Part shown: positions 1 through 8,130 of the stretch, in pieces | Numbering within the stretch: the stretch's first letter is position 1 | How the letters are laid out: each line of letters starts with the position of its first letter | Assembly (NCBI RefSeq): GCF_002836205.1 | Contig: NZ_PJBE01000013.1 | Coordinates: 3,472,001 to 3,536,000, forward strand | Reading direction: 5' to 3' | DNA length: 64,000 nucleotides | DNA from: Shewanella sp. Choline-02u-19 | GTDB lineage: Bacteria > Pseudomonadota > Gammaproteobacteria > Enterobacterales > Shewanellaceae | Translations under genes and position numbers: made by a program | Notes under the pieces: generated by a model | The model's input: only the letters and a program-made list of their open reading frames with translations | The model's database searches: none | Told to the model about the DNA's origin: nothing

Positions 1-1
1 T

Positions 2-622
2 TTTGGTTACGGCGCAGGGTTCTCACTCTATAACTTCCCACACTCTATCGCCATTGACCGCAATACCGGTCAACGCTTTATGAATGAAACAGCTGACCGT
101 AAGACCCGTGCTGATTTAGAAGTGCTGCGTCGTGATAAAGAGGGTAAGCCTAACCCTGCACTGTTAATTGCGCCTAAGCATGAAGCAATGAAAGACCCTT
201 CAATGCACAACGTATTGAAATATAACGTTGCCTGGGAATTTGACAGTGTCGACGCCATTGCTAAGCATTTTGACCTGCCGCTCACAGAACTTAAGAAACA
301 AATAGAGGATTGGAACATCTACGTAAAAGCAGGTGAAGACCCTCAGTTTGGCAAACGCATGAATATGAGCACCGGCATCTACCTTACTGCGCCTTTTATC
401 GTGCAGCGTTTATGGCCAAAAGTGCATTACTGCCAAGGCGGTATTCAAATCAATACCAAAGCAGAAGTGATTGCCGCTAAATCAGGCGAAAAAATCCCAG
501 GGCTTTATGCCGCAGGTGAAGTATCCGGTGGTGTTCATGGTGTCAGCCGACTCGGTGGTTGTTCAACACCAGAGTGTATGGCATTTGGCGTTACTGCCGC
601 CCGTTCAATCATGAAGGCATAA
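2..622 (+). CDS. Fumarate-reductase-type FAD flavoprotein, C-terminal part (5' truncated by window)
   Basis: This is the last 206 residues of a periplasmic FAD-dependent reductase of the flavocytochrome c family, which includes fumarate, methacrylate and urocanate reductases. The reading frame is open from base 2, so the start lies outside the window. Family signatures are visible: GQRFMNE followed by ADRK, whose Arg corresponds to the proton-donating Arg of fumarate reductase; VHYCQGG, with the substrate-binding His; and GEVSGGVHG followed by SRLGG, with the substrate-carboxylate Arg. It ends 11 nt before a tetrahaem cytochrome gene, so the haem domain is a separate subunit, unlike Shewanella FccA. 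It is paralogous to the flavoprotein at 6607-8130. The substrate cannot be read from sequence; an unsaturated carboxylate is likely. Confidence 0.9.
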   Translation, partial: FGYGAGFSLYNFPHSIAIDRNTGQRFMNETADRKTRADLEVLRRDKEGKPNPALLIAPKHEAMKDPSMHNVLKYNVAWEFDSVDAIAKHFDLPLTELKKQIEDWNIYVKAGEDPQFGKRMNMSTGIYLTAPFIVQRLWPKVHYCQGGIQINTKAEVIAAKSGEKIPGLYAAGEVSGGVHGVSRLGGCSTPECMAFGVTAARSIMKA

Positions 623-633
623 GGAATTTTTCG

Positions 634-987
634 ATGAAGACAGTTAACACATTACTTTTACTCGTCCTTGGCGCTTGTATTGCACTTTCAGCACAGGCAC
701 GTGACCAACGTGATTACCATGAAATGGTCTACGACTCAGGCTGTAAAACCTGTCATGACCAAGGCATGAAATCTTTCCCGTCTGATGATTCTTGCCTGCA
801 ATGCCATGACATGAGCGAGCTGGCGCAGCAGACAAAACGTGAGGGCGATGAGGCGAGACAAAACCCCCATGACAGCATGCATTACGGCCAAGAAGCCCCT
901 TGTATGGAGTGTCACGGTGAACATACACCGAAGCAAGCCATCTGCATGGATTGCCACAACTTTGATTTTCCAAAATTTAAGCAATAA
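634..987 (+). CDS. Periplasmic tetrahaem cytochrome c, electron donor subunit
   Basis: This 117-residue secreted cytochrome should bring electrons to the flavoprotein encoded just upstream. The start chosen is the ATG at 634, which gives a clean signal peptide ending in AQA; a longer open frame reaches back into the upstream gene but lacks a signal. Four CxxCH haem sites are present (CKTCH, CLQCH, CMECH, CMDCH), like the haem domain of flavocytochrome c fumarate reductases. The arrangement of a separate small tetrahaem protein next to the flavoprotein resembles the two-subunit methacrylate reductase described in Geobacter. The electron source is probably the quinol dehydrogenase CymA, which is family knowledge and not visible here. 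Confidence 0.9.
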   Translation: MKTVNTLLLLVLGACIALSAQARDQRDYHEMVYDSGCKTCHDQGMKSFPSDDSCLQCHDMSELAQQTKREGDEARQNPHDSMHYGQEAPCMECHGEHTPKQAICMDCHNFDFPKFKQ

Positions 988-1019
988 AAACTGAAAAACC
1001 TAAAAAATATAAGGGATAG

Positions 1020-1760
1020 ATGATGAAAAAGTTACTCGCAGTTTCTGCAATTTTAGTGACGGGTTGCGCCGTTGCCGGCGACAAGCCAGCCGACCAACCT
1101 TGGCACAATGAAAGACCAACGCTGTCTACCATCAATGCGCCAACGAAAGTCATGCCGATGGTATGTAAGCAAGAGCAAGCGATGGCTTACCTCAAAGAGC
1201 TACAGTCTGGCGAGAAAGATATTTATAACATCAAGTCAAACGATCATGGCGGTAAAGGCGCAAATGACTCTGGCTGGTTAACTTGGCGTGTAGATGATCC
1301 AAGCAACCTAATCCCTTGCCCTGCAGGCGGAGCCAGCGCGACTGAAGTTGGTATGTGCTGGAAAGAGCTAAACGATGAACCAACAGTTATTGGTTTAGTG
1401 CGTGTAGCACCGGGTACTGCAGCGCCTCATTACCATCGCGAAATGGAGTGTTACTACGGCATAAGTGGTCAAGGTCTTACTTGGGCACAAGAGCGTATGC
1501 AACCATTTGGACCTAAAGATTATATTGAAATCCCAAGTAAAGCGATGCACTACACACCGAACACCTATGATGACCAAGATTTGATCTACATGTACTGGTT
1601 CCCATTAGATGGCAAGTTCTCGACCTTTAAGTACCAGTGGCCACAAGATGTAGGTCCAGGTGAGCAACTGATGTTTGATTTCATCCCCTACACCAACTCT
1701 AAGCTAGTGCGTTCTGGCAACGGTGGTTATGGCTGGGATGTCGTTCAAAAATCTAAGTAA
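1020..1760 (+). CDS. Secreted cupin with DMSP-lyase-like metal site
   Basis: A 246-residue exported single-cupin protein. The N-terminus is a signal peptide; VTGC at residues 13-16 could be a lipobox, although AVAG is also a plausible ordinary cleavage site. The metal site reads H137-x-H139-x3-E143-x-Y145 and then H177, 32 residues after the Tyr. This is the same spacing as the Zn/Fe-binding residues I recall for the DMSP lyase DddQ (H123, H125, E129, Y131, H163). The Tyr120 of DddQ is replaced by Ala here. It lies 32 nt after the cytochrome gene in the same operon. A lyase yielding an unsaturated acid for the neighbouring reductase is my inference; an isomerase or dioxygenase role is possible. 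It is paralogous to the cupin at 11129. Confidence 0.85.
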   Translation: MMKKLLAVSAILVTGCAVAGDKPADQPWHNERPTLSTINAPTKVMPMVCKQEQAMAYLKELQSGEKDIYNIKSNDHGGKGANDSGWLTWRVDDPSNLIPCPAGGASATEVGMCWKELNDEPTVIGLVRVAPGTAAPHYHREMECYYGISGQGLTWAQERMQPFGPKDYIEIPSKAMHYTPNTYDDQDLIYMYWFPLDGKFSTFKYQWPQDVGPGEQLMFDFIPYTNSKLVRSGNGGYGWDVVQKSK

Positions 1761-1785
1761 TCGTACTTAACCCACAATAGAGCGT

Positions 1786-1807
1786 GAGGCCAAGTATCCT
1801 TGGCCTC
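1786..1807 (+). other. Perfect 9-bp intergenic hairpin (possible attenuator)
   Basis: GAGGCCAAG, loop TATC, then CTTGGCCTC lies between the cupin stop codon and the DUF3299 start. No U-run follows, so it is more likely an mRNA-stabilising or attenuating hairpin than a full terminator. The ATG at 1818 is only 10 nt downstream, so the structure may also mask its ribosome site. Confidence 0.5.
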
Positions 1808-1817
1808 CTTATACACT

Positions 1818-2294
1818 ATGAAAAATCTTATCCTGGCGTTTAGTTTACTGTTTAGCTCCTCCCTTCTAGCAGAAGAGGCCGTATCAATCATGTGGCACAA
1901 CTTGGCACCCGGCGCCGCCAACCTGCCAGTTGAAACCAATGTCAATCTAGCCCTAGACGGCAAGAAGGTGATTATTCCTGGTTTTGTGGTACCGCTGAAT
2001 GGAAAAAATAGCGGTTACGTTAAAAACTTTCTGCTAACACCGCAGCAAGGTGCTTGCTTTCATAAGCCGCCGTCACCGTCGAATCAATTGATCCATGTTG
2101 CTTTTGACGTTCCCGTAGCAATCCCTGATTTACAGCAACCTATGTATATCGCGGGCACATTGACGGTGAAAAATGCCCAAGCTGGGTTTGCTAAAACCGG
2201 CTATCACTTAGAAGGCATTGAAGTCATCCCATACCCAGTGAAGATAAACACAATTGTTGATGAGCAAGAACACCAACACGAAGTCGCTAGATAG
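1818..2294 (+). CDS. DUF3299-family secreted protein
   Basis: A 158-residue protein with a signal peptide ending near LLA-EEA. The conserved body (IPGFVVPL, FLLTPQQGACFHKPPSP, then H-V-A-F) matches DUF3299, a periplasmic family with a conserved Cys-His segment and no assigned reaction; some members sit beside metal or respiratory transport genes. The start is the ATG at 1818, since the longer frame begins with a TTG inside the preceding hairpin. It lies between the cupin and porin genes on the same strand with short gaps, so it is probably co-transcribed with the first reductase cassette. A role in metal supply or cofactor insertion is only a guess. Confidence 0.75.
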   Translation: MKNLILAFSLLFSSSLLAEEAVSIMWHNLAPGAANLPVETNVNLALDGKKVIIPGFVVPLNGKNSGYVKNFLLTPQQGACFHKPPSPSNQLIHVAFDVPVAIPDLQQPMYIAGTLTVKNAQAGFAKTGYHLEGIEVIPYPVKINTIVDEQEHQHEVAR

Positions 2295-2319
2295 ATAAGC
2301 AAAACAAAAGGTAATGATG

Positions 2320-3450
2320 ATGAAAAAGACCACTCAATTTATGTTGTCAGCAGTGGCAACTATGATTGCACTTTCTGGCACCAGCGCTTTTGCCGAAGAG
2401 CAAGCAGACGGTATCAATATTGGCGGAGCCGTGCGCGTAAACTACGGCTATAAAGATTACAACGAAGCATCAAAAGATAAAGGCGGCGATTTAACCTTTG
2501 ATATGGCGGCGCTTAAATTTAATGGTAAGAAAGGCGATTGGGGCTTAGCTGCCGAGTATCGCTTTACCTCTGATACCAACTACATAAAGTATGGCTACGC
2601 CTTTTACGATATTGACCCTAACTGGCAGCTACAGTTTGGTATCAACAAGGTGCCTTTTGGTAATGCTGAATTTATCTCCAACAGCTTTTGGTTCGGCCTA
2701 CCCTATTACTTAGGCTTTGAAGATGACCATGATGTTGGTGTTAAAGCCACTTTCGAAAAAGATGCTTGGCATACCGATCTGGCCTTCTACAAGAATCCAG
2801 AGTACGGCCCAAGCGAAAATAAACGTTACGCCACAGACCTATATACCGGCACCATCAACGGCACCGAGTATAACAACGAAGAAACCAATCAAGTTAACGT
2901 GCGTCAAAGCTATACATTTGAGCATAATGGCGGCTTTACAACCCTAGGTGGCTCAGCTCAGTTTGGGCAGATCTATAACAGCAAAACGGGCAATAATGGC
3001 GATCGCTACGCGGTGGCATTGCACTTAGACTCTAGCTTCAATGATTGGAATTTACAGCTACAAGCATTGCAGTATGAATATGATGCGGCAGATGCAGAAG
3101 ACCCGAACAAAATTGGCGTTTCAGTCGTTAGTTGGCAGTACGAAATTGCTTCTAAAGGTCAGTCATACAGCGCAAACATCGCCAAGACATTCAACACCGA
3201 TTGGGGCAGCGTGAAATGCTATAACGATTTTGGCCTAATGACACCTGATGTTGACGACGATGATTACGACAACAGCTTACAAAACGTGACAGGGTGCGCC
3301 ATTGCTGCGGGTCCGACTTACACCATGGTCGATTTTATCATGGGTAAGAACATGACCTTCTCAACCGCCAATAACGACCATGTTGGTTTACCTGAAATGG
3401 GCGATGATTGGGACAAGCGCGTTAACATCAACTTCGGCTATTACTTCTAG
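2320..3450 (+). CDS. OprO/P-like outer-membrane porin, copy 1
   Basis: A beta-barrel porin of about 376 residues, similar to the phosphate-selective porin O/P family. It has a signal peptide ending SAFA-EE, many alternating aromatic strands and a C-terminal Phe (NFGYYF), the usual signal for outer-membrane assembly. Three ATGs lie in tandem at 2314, 2317 and 2320; the AAGG at 2308 is best spaced for 2320. The copy at 8551-9681 is nearly identical along most of its length. Each copy belongs to one reductase cassette, which suggests a channel for the shared substrate, probably an anion. A strong terminator follows at 3569. Confidence 0.88.
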   Translation: MKKTTQFMLSAVATMIALSGTSAFAEEQADGINIGGAVRVNYGYKDYNEASKDKGGDLTFDMAALKFNGKKGDWGLAAEYRFTSDTNYIKYGYAFYDIDPNWQLQFGINKVPFGNAEFISNSFWFGLPYYLGFEDDHDVGVKATFEKDAWHTDLAFYKNPEYGPSENKRYATDLYTGTINGTEYNNEETNQVNVRQSYTFEHNGGFTTLGGSAQFGQIYNSKTGNNGDRYAVALHLDSSFNDWNLQLQALQYEYDAADAEDPNKIGVSVVSWQYEIASKGQSYSANIAKTFNTDWGSVKCYNDFGLMTPDVDDDDYDNSLQNVTGCAIAAGPTYTMVDFIMGKNMTFSTANNDHVGLPEMGDDWDKRVNINFGYYF

Positions 3451-3568
3451 CCAAGATTACGCTGTCTATGGTGAGTTGAATCTACCTGCAATAGGTTTAT
3501 CACTTGCCATGAATAGGGATTTTAGGACCGGTTTCATCTGCTCAAACATCACACCTACATTTAGGTCC

Positions 3569-3592
3569 AGCCCTCTCCCAGAGGGCTTTTTT
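3569..3592 (+). terminator. Rho-independent terminator after porin copy 1
   Basis: AGCCCTCT, loop CCC, AGAGGGCT and a run of six T. It closes the operon of flavoprotein, cytochrome, cupin, DUF3299 and porin. Its upstream flank is also found at the 5450 terminator. Confidence 0.85.
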
Positions 3593-3644
3593 CTATTTAA
3601 AATAAAACCTGTGTAATCACACTGCTAGATAAACTCAGAAAAAT

Positions 3645-3668
3645 TATTCGCGGCAGTCATCACAACAT
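3645..3668. promoter_or_regulatory. Weak third copy of the 24-bp dyad, upstream of the chemoreceptor gene
   Basis: TATTCGCGG, 6 nt, then TCACAACAT. The left arm matches the dyads at 6490 and 10973 at 8 of 9 positions, but the right arm keeps only TCAC and one A. The spacing is the same. The site is 79 nt before the MCP start. TATTCGCGG also occurs at about 27510 without a partner arm, so chance is possible. Confidence 0.3.
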
Positions 3669-3747
3669 AAAACATACAAATAAAAAACAATATAGGGCAA
3701 CTGTTTAGAAAATCCTAAACAATCATAGACTCTGACTCGGAAAAATA

Positions 3748-5376
3748 ATGTTAAATCGCCTCTCTATCGTACAAAGGATCTGGCTACTGTTAATCTTCAT
3801 TGTGTTTGCGTTTATCGTAAGCTCTGGATATGAATCCTTTAACCAAAAATCACGCATGCTAATACAACGACAAGCTGAAATTAGCAGTGTCCTCAATTCT
3901 GGACTATCGCTACTTCAACGAGCTCAAGGATCTGTAGACCGAAATGAGTTAACACTGTTACAGGCGCAGGAAATGGTGAAATCAGAGATCTCAGCCATGA
4001 GATATCGAGGCCAAAACTACCTTTGGATATTTGACACTGAGGCGACACAATTGGCCCATGGCACCAGCCAAAAAGATGTCGGCAACAACCTGATTAACTT
4101 TACTGACCCTAACGGCAAAAAAGTCTATGTCGCCTTCCTTGACGTGATACGACAATATGGTGAAGGTTATGTCGATTATGTTTGGACTAAAACGGGCTCC
4201 AGCACTCCCGAACCTAAGCTTAGCTTTGTGAAGCTATATAAACCTTGGGGGTGGATATTAGCAACGGGTGTCTATACCGACGATATCAATGCAGAATTTA
4301 GTCAACTCATTAAAGACAAAGTGATATTTTTCAGTCTGCTATTAAGCATGATTTTTATCGCATCGATGTTAATCATTCGTTCAATTACCCGCCCATTAAA
4401 TGCAACCACTCTCGCGATGGAAGAGATAGCTCAAGGAGATGGTGACCTCACCGTCAGACTCGAAGTATCGAGTAAAGATGAGCTAGCTCAATTAGCCGTG
4501 GGCTTTAATCAGTTTGCGGAAAAGGTGCGACGGATCGTCATCGAAATGCAGCAAAGTCAAACCGTGCTCGATAGTGCTACCGGTGAGATGTCGGTGATTA
4601 CTAGCCGTTCGCGAGAACTTCTGACCCAACATCAGCATGAGAATCATCAGGTAGCAACCGCTATCCACGAGATGAGTGCCACCATAACCGATGTTGCCCG
4701 TAATGCCGCCGATGCGGCCAAGTCTGTACTAACCGTTCAAGACCGAGCATTGAAAGGCAATACATTGGTGGAGGACAACATCACCTTTATCAATGAACTG
4801 TCAGACACAGTCCATCAGATAGTCAATGCGATGAATGGCCTTAAGCAGGAAGCACTCGACATCAACAATATTTTAGATGTTATCAAGTCGATTGCAGATC
4901 AGACCAATCTATTGGCACTCAATGCTGCTATTGAAGCTGCCAGAGCCGGTGAGCATGGTCGTGGTTTTGCCGTTGTCGCAGATGAGGTACGCACCCTAGC
5001 AATGCGAACACAGCAGTCGACTCAAGATATTGAACGTATGATTCTCGGTATGCAAACTCAAGTTGATGAGGCCGTTAAGACCATAGACTTAGGCAGACAA
5101 AAAGCGGATTCCAGTGTACAGCAAGCCAAACTCACCGCCGAAGCTTTTGGTGACATCAGTGCTGACATCGATGTGGTCGCTGATATGAATACTCAGATAG
5201 CCTCAGCGACCGAGCAGCAGAGTGTGGTCGTCAATACCGTACATCAAAATATCGAAAACATCAGAGAGGCATTTGATGAATCAGCGTTAGGCGCTCAGCA
5301 AATAGAGATAGCCGGACAGCAGCTACAAGCACTAGCCACCGATATATCATCAACACTGAGACAGTTCAAAGTATAG
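3748..5376 (+). CDS. Methyl-accepting chemotaxis protein with Cache sensor
   Basis: A 542-residue transducer. The first membrane segment spans about residues 11-27 and the second about 193-212. Between them lies a single periplasmic Cache_2-type domain (RGQNYLWIFD, HGTSQKDVG, then YKPWGWILATGVY). A HAMP linker and a cytoplasmic signalling coil follow, with the conserved hairpin tip around residues 375-415 (ADQTNLLALNAAIEAARAGE). Cache_2 sensors often bind short carboxylates. Its place between the two reductase cassettes, with its own terminator, suggests that it steers cells toward the substrate these cassettes use; that link is inferred. Confidence 0.93.
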   Translation: MLNRLSIVQRIWLLLIFIVFAFIVSSGYESFNQKSRMLIQRQAEISSVLNSGLSLLQRAQGSVDRNELTLLQAQEMVKSEISAMRYRGQNYLWIFDTEATQLAHGTSQKDVGNNLINFTDPNGKKVYVAFLDVIRQYGEGYVDYVWTKTGSSTPEPKLSFVKLYKPWGWILATGVYTDDINAEFSQLIKDKVIFFSLLLSMIFIASMLIIRSITRPLNATTLAMEEIAQGDGDLTVRLEVSSKDELAQLAVGFNQFAEKVRRIVIEMQQSQTVLDSATGEMSVITSRSRELLTQHQHENHQVATAIHEMSATITDVARNAADAAKSVLTVQDRALKGNTLVEDNITFINELSDTVHQIVNAMNGLKQEALDINNILDVIKSIADQTNLLALNAAIEAARAGEHGRGFAVVADEVRTLAMRTQQSTQDIERMILGMQTQVDEAVKTIDLGRQKADSSVQQAKLTAEAFGDISADIDVVADMNTQIASATEQQSVVVNTVHQNIENIREAFDESALGAQQIEIAGQQLQALATDISSTLRQFKV

Positions 5377-5449
5377 AGAAGAGTTTCCCTTAAATTGCAG
5401 TTTTTGGACCAGTAACATCATCTCCAACATCACATCAACTATTCGGTCC

Positions 5450-5474
5450 AGCCCTCTTATTGAGGGCTTTTTTA
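5450..5474 (+). terminator. Rho-independent terminator after the MCP gene
   Basis: AGCCCTC, loop TTATT, GAGGGCT and a T-run. It lies between convergent genes, but the U-run exists only for plus-strand transcripts. The GGTCCAGCCCTC block is shared with the terminator at 3569. Confidence 0.85.
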
Positions 5475-5475
5475 T

Positions 5476-6270
5476 TTATCTAGCGATGGCCTCTAGGCGT
5501 GAGCAGGCTGAGATTTTATCAGTCGATGCACACACTAACGCACTGCATGTTGCGCAGGTCATATGCTCTCGATAGTGTTTGTCGAAAAAATCTGAACTTC
5601 TATTTTCCAAAGATTCAAATAATTCAGGCGTTAATGGCTTTGCCCATTTGTACTGCCCCATTAAGCGCGCTAAATGGCGATAGCAGGTTTCGCGGCGATT
5701 TGATAGATATTCAGGAGCGATTAGCTGGCTTTCAAATTGAGTCAATGAACCGGTTAGATAAAAAGTAATGCCTTGCACTAACTCTTTTACTTCTAGGGGG
5801 GTTGCTTCTAGTTCCCCTCTTTCTATCGCTTCATTAAGTGATTTAGTGAACCAACCCCAGAAGCCATTAATACGTTTTTTAAACTTTGCAATTTTTGCGT
5901 CACTCGCCAGCTGCCACACCATGGTATTGACAGAGACTGAACGCAGTGTAAAAAAGCTCTTACTGCGTTTAATGGTTTCAAAGGTAAACAAAATTGGCAA
6001 TAGCACTTTTTCTTGTGCCGTTAGTTCAGGATGCTTATCGATAAAAATGGGCAGATGATTAGAGGTGGCACTACGCAGAAAAAGACAAACGAGGATATCC
6101 TCCTTTCGTTCAAAAAACTTATAGAGAGTACCTGTGGAACAACCCACTTCTTTGGCTAATTGAGAAAACTTAAATGACACGATCCCCTGTGACTCAATAA
6201 GCTGCTCCGCAGCGTCGAGTATTTGATTACAACGCATCATGGGCAATGCTTCAGTAGGACATTTCATCAT
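5476..6270 (-). CDS. TetR-family regulator with four-cysteine C-terminal tail
   Basis: A 264-residue repressor-type protein. The N-terminal helix-turn-helix is clear (ILDAAEQLIESQGI, then FSQLAKEVGCSTGTLYKFFERKEDIL). The rest is the divergent helical ligand-binding domain. The last 30 residues hold four Cys (about C239, C242, C247, C256; CATC, then C and C), which is unusual for TetR proteins and could bind metal or sense redox state. It is transcribed divergently from the second flavoprotein operon, and the intergenic region carries a dyad also found before the second cupin, so it is the best candidate regulator of the island. The ligand is unknown. Confidence 0.88.
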   Translation of the reverse strand: MMKCPTEALPMMRCNQILDAAEQLIESQGIVSFKFSQLAKEVGCSTGTLYKFFERKEDILVCLFLRSATSNHLPIFIDKHPELTAQEKVLLPILFTFETIKRSKSFFTLRSVSVNTMVWQLASDAKIAKFKKRINGFWGWFTKSLNEAIERGELEATPLEVKELVQGITFYLTGSLTQFESQLIAPEYLSNRRETCYRHLARLMGQYKWAKPLTPELFESLENRSSDFFDKHYREHMTCATCSALVCASTDKISACSRLEAIAR

Positions 6271-6606
6271 TACAGCCTTTATATCTATTTGCGATAATTA
6301 TGCGCTGTTAAAAATTGTTAGTTTAGGTGTTGCTTCATTAATCGGGATTAACTTCACGCTAATACCCGTTTATTATTTGGCTTTGTGAGTTACTTCATAC
6401 AAACATTTCAACCACAGCTGTTAACTCAGTATAAAATCCTGTCACATTTTCCACCGCAATTTACTAGCTCTTTTTGAGTAGAGAAAAGATCTTCGAGATC
6501 TGACTCACGAATAAATTTGTCACTGAAAAAATGGCGTGACTTAGTTCACTTTTAGCAGCCTAACTTGTGTTTATCGTTACCTCATTCCCATTGAGAGGAT
6601 TCAAGA
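6271..6606. promoter_or_regulatory. Divergent promoter region between tetR and flavoprotein operon
   Basis: A 336-nt non-coding stretch. It holds an inverted repeat TTAATC-GG-GATTAA at 6338-6351, nearer the tetR start, and the 24-bp dyad at 6490-6513, nearer the flavoprotein. A GAGAGG ribosome site precedes the ATG at 6607. No reading frame of credible length was seen. Confidence 0.6.
6490..6513. promoter_or_regulatory. Candidate TetR operator, site A
   Basis: TCTTCGAGA, 6 nt, TCACGAATA: an inverted repeat with 7 of 9 arm positions matching. The same geometry occurs at 10973-10996, and the conserved block continues with AARTTTGT and, 12 nt later, GGCGTGA in both places. It sits about 94 nt before the flavoprotein start, inside the region shared with tetR. 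Confidence 0.55.
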
Positions 6607-8130
6607 ATGCAAGGTAGAAGAAATTTTTTAAAACTAAGTGCGGGTGCCGCAATTGGTAGCATAGCAGCAACGTTGCCCGGTACTGTCCAAGCAAAAACCT
6701 GCGGCGAGATTAACTGGAACGAAAGCGTCGATGTGATTGTTGTCGGTTCTGGTTTTGCAGGCCTATCCGCTGCGCTCAATACTAAACGTCAAGGCATGGG
6801 TTCAGTATTAGTTTTAGAAAAGATGCAAGTGATTGGTGGTAATTCGGCGATTAACGGTGGTTGGTTAGCGATCCCAAAAAACCCGACTCAATTAGCACAA
6901 GGTATTAATGACGATTCACCAGAAGAGCTAGTGAAAGATCAAATAATTTCTGGGCGTGGCATGCAGAACGAAGCTGCACTGCGCCAAATTGCCAACCGAG
7001 CCTTAGATGCTTACGAGTTATGCATCGATACAGGGGTTAAATTTAAGGAAGGCTTCAATATTCAGGTCGGTGGCCACAACAAGGCGCGTGCGATCCGCAC
7101 CCAACACGGTACTGGTGGCGATATCACCACCAAGCTATATGAAGCGGGTGTAAAGGAAGGCGTTGATTACCGCCTACAACACTATATTGAAGACTTCATC
7201 ATGGATGGCCAGAAGATTATCGGTGTAAAAGTGCGTAAGAACTACCGCTTCCCCGATCTAAAAACCGGTAGCAGCATTTTTATCAAAGCCAACAAGGCTG
7301 TGATTTTAGCCAACGGTGGCTTTGCTCGTAACATGGCATTGCGTGCAGCCGTCGATCCATCGTTGGACCCTACACTCGATTGTACCAATGCATTAGGTGC
7401 AACCGGTGAAGTGACACTTACCGCAATGGCTTATGGCGCACTGCCGGTGCACATGAACCTTATCCAAACTGGCCATTGGGGTTCACCTGATGAAGGCGGA
7501 TTTGGTTGGTCTAATGCCCTCCTTTCAATTGGCTGGCACCAAGGCGCTTCGATTAGCGTGCTCAACGGCAAACGCTTTATGGATGAGCGAGCCGATCGCA
7601 AAACCTGCTCTGAAGCCATTATGAAAAACCGTAACAGCGATGGCAGCCCAGCTTACCCAATCGTGCTCTTTAACTACAACAACTACGCCGAAGACCATCG
7701 TGTTACCCGTGCATTGCGCGACAAGATGGCCTGGAAGCTTGATTCGCTCGATGATATCGCCGCAAAATTCGATATCCCAGCCGATGAGCTAAAACACAGT
7801 ATTACTGAGTACAACACGCACGTTAAAGCCGGTAAAGACCCACTGTTTAACCGCAAAATGGATACTGCAGAGGTGCTAACAGGACCGTTTGTTGTCTCTC
7901 GTATTTGGCCAAAAGTGCATTACTGCATGGGGGGGCTTAAAACCGATTTAGCCGCTCGCGTCATTGATGGCCGCTCAATGGAGTCAATTAAAAACCTCTA
8001 CGCCATTGGTGAAGTTACCGGCGGTATTCACGGTGAAGCACGCTTGAGTTCAACCTCTTGCCTAGAGTGTCTCGCGATGGGGATCGTCGTCTCTGAAACG
8101 ATTAAAGCTGATCTTAAGGGAGCCGTCTAA
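6607..8130 (+). CDS. Tat-exported fumarate-reductase-type FAD flavoprotein
   Basis: A complete 507-residue flavoprotein. Residues 4-9 (RRNFLK) form a textbook Tat signal, so the protein is exported folded with FAD. The dinucleotide-binding motif is VGSGFAG at 46-52. By alignment to Shewanella fumarate reductase, R331 (ADRK) is the likely proton donor, H438 (VHYCMGG) and R479 (EARLSS) the substrate carboxylate contacts. The usual N-terminal haem domain is missing; the next gene supplies four haems and overlaps this one by 1 nt (TAATG). The product should reduce an unsaturated carboxylate in the periplasm during anaerobic growth. Substrate unassigned: acrylate, methacrylate, urocanate or a related acid. 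Confidence 0.93.
   Translation: MQGRRNFLKLSAGAAIGSIAATLPGTVQAKTCGEINWNESVDVIVVGSGFAGLSAALNTKRQGMGSVLVLEKMQVIGGNSAINGGWLAIPKNPTQLAQGINDDSPEELVKDQIISGRGMQNEAALRQIANRALDAYELCIDTGVKFKEGFNIQVGGHNKARAIRTQHGTGGDITTKLYEAGVKEGVDYRLQHYIEDFIMDGQKIIGVKVRKNYRFPDLKTGSSIFIKANKAVILANGGFARNMALRAAVDPSLDPTLDCTNALGATGEVTLTAMAYGALPVHMNLIQTGHWGSPDEGGFGWSNALLSIGWHQGASISVLNGKRFMDERADRKTCSEAIMKNRNSDGSPAYPIVLFNYNNYAEDHRVTRALRDKMAWKLDSLDDIAAKFDIPADELKHSITEYNTHVKAGKDPLFNRKMDTAEVLTGPFVVSRIWPKVHYCMGGLKTDLAARVIDGRSMESIKNLYAIGEVTGGIHGEARLSSTSCLECLAMGIVVSETIKADLKGAV

Noticed and set aside
6607..8130. Assignment of the flavoprotein as urocanate reductase
   Set aside because: The family match is clear, but the residues that set urocanate specificity cannot be placed with confidence by eye and no histidine-pathway genes are near.
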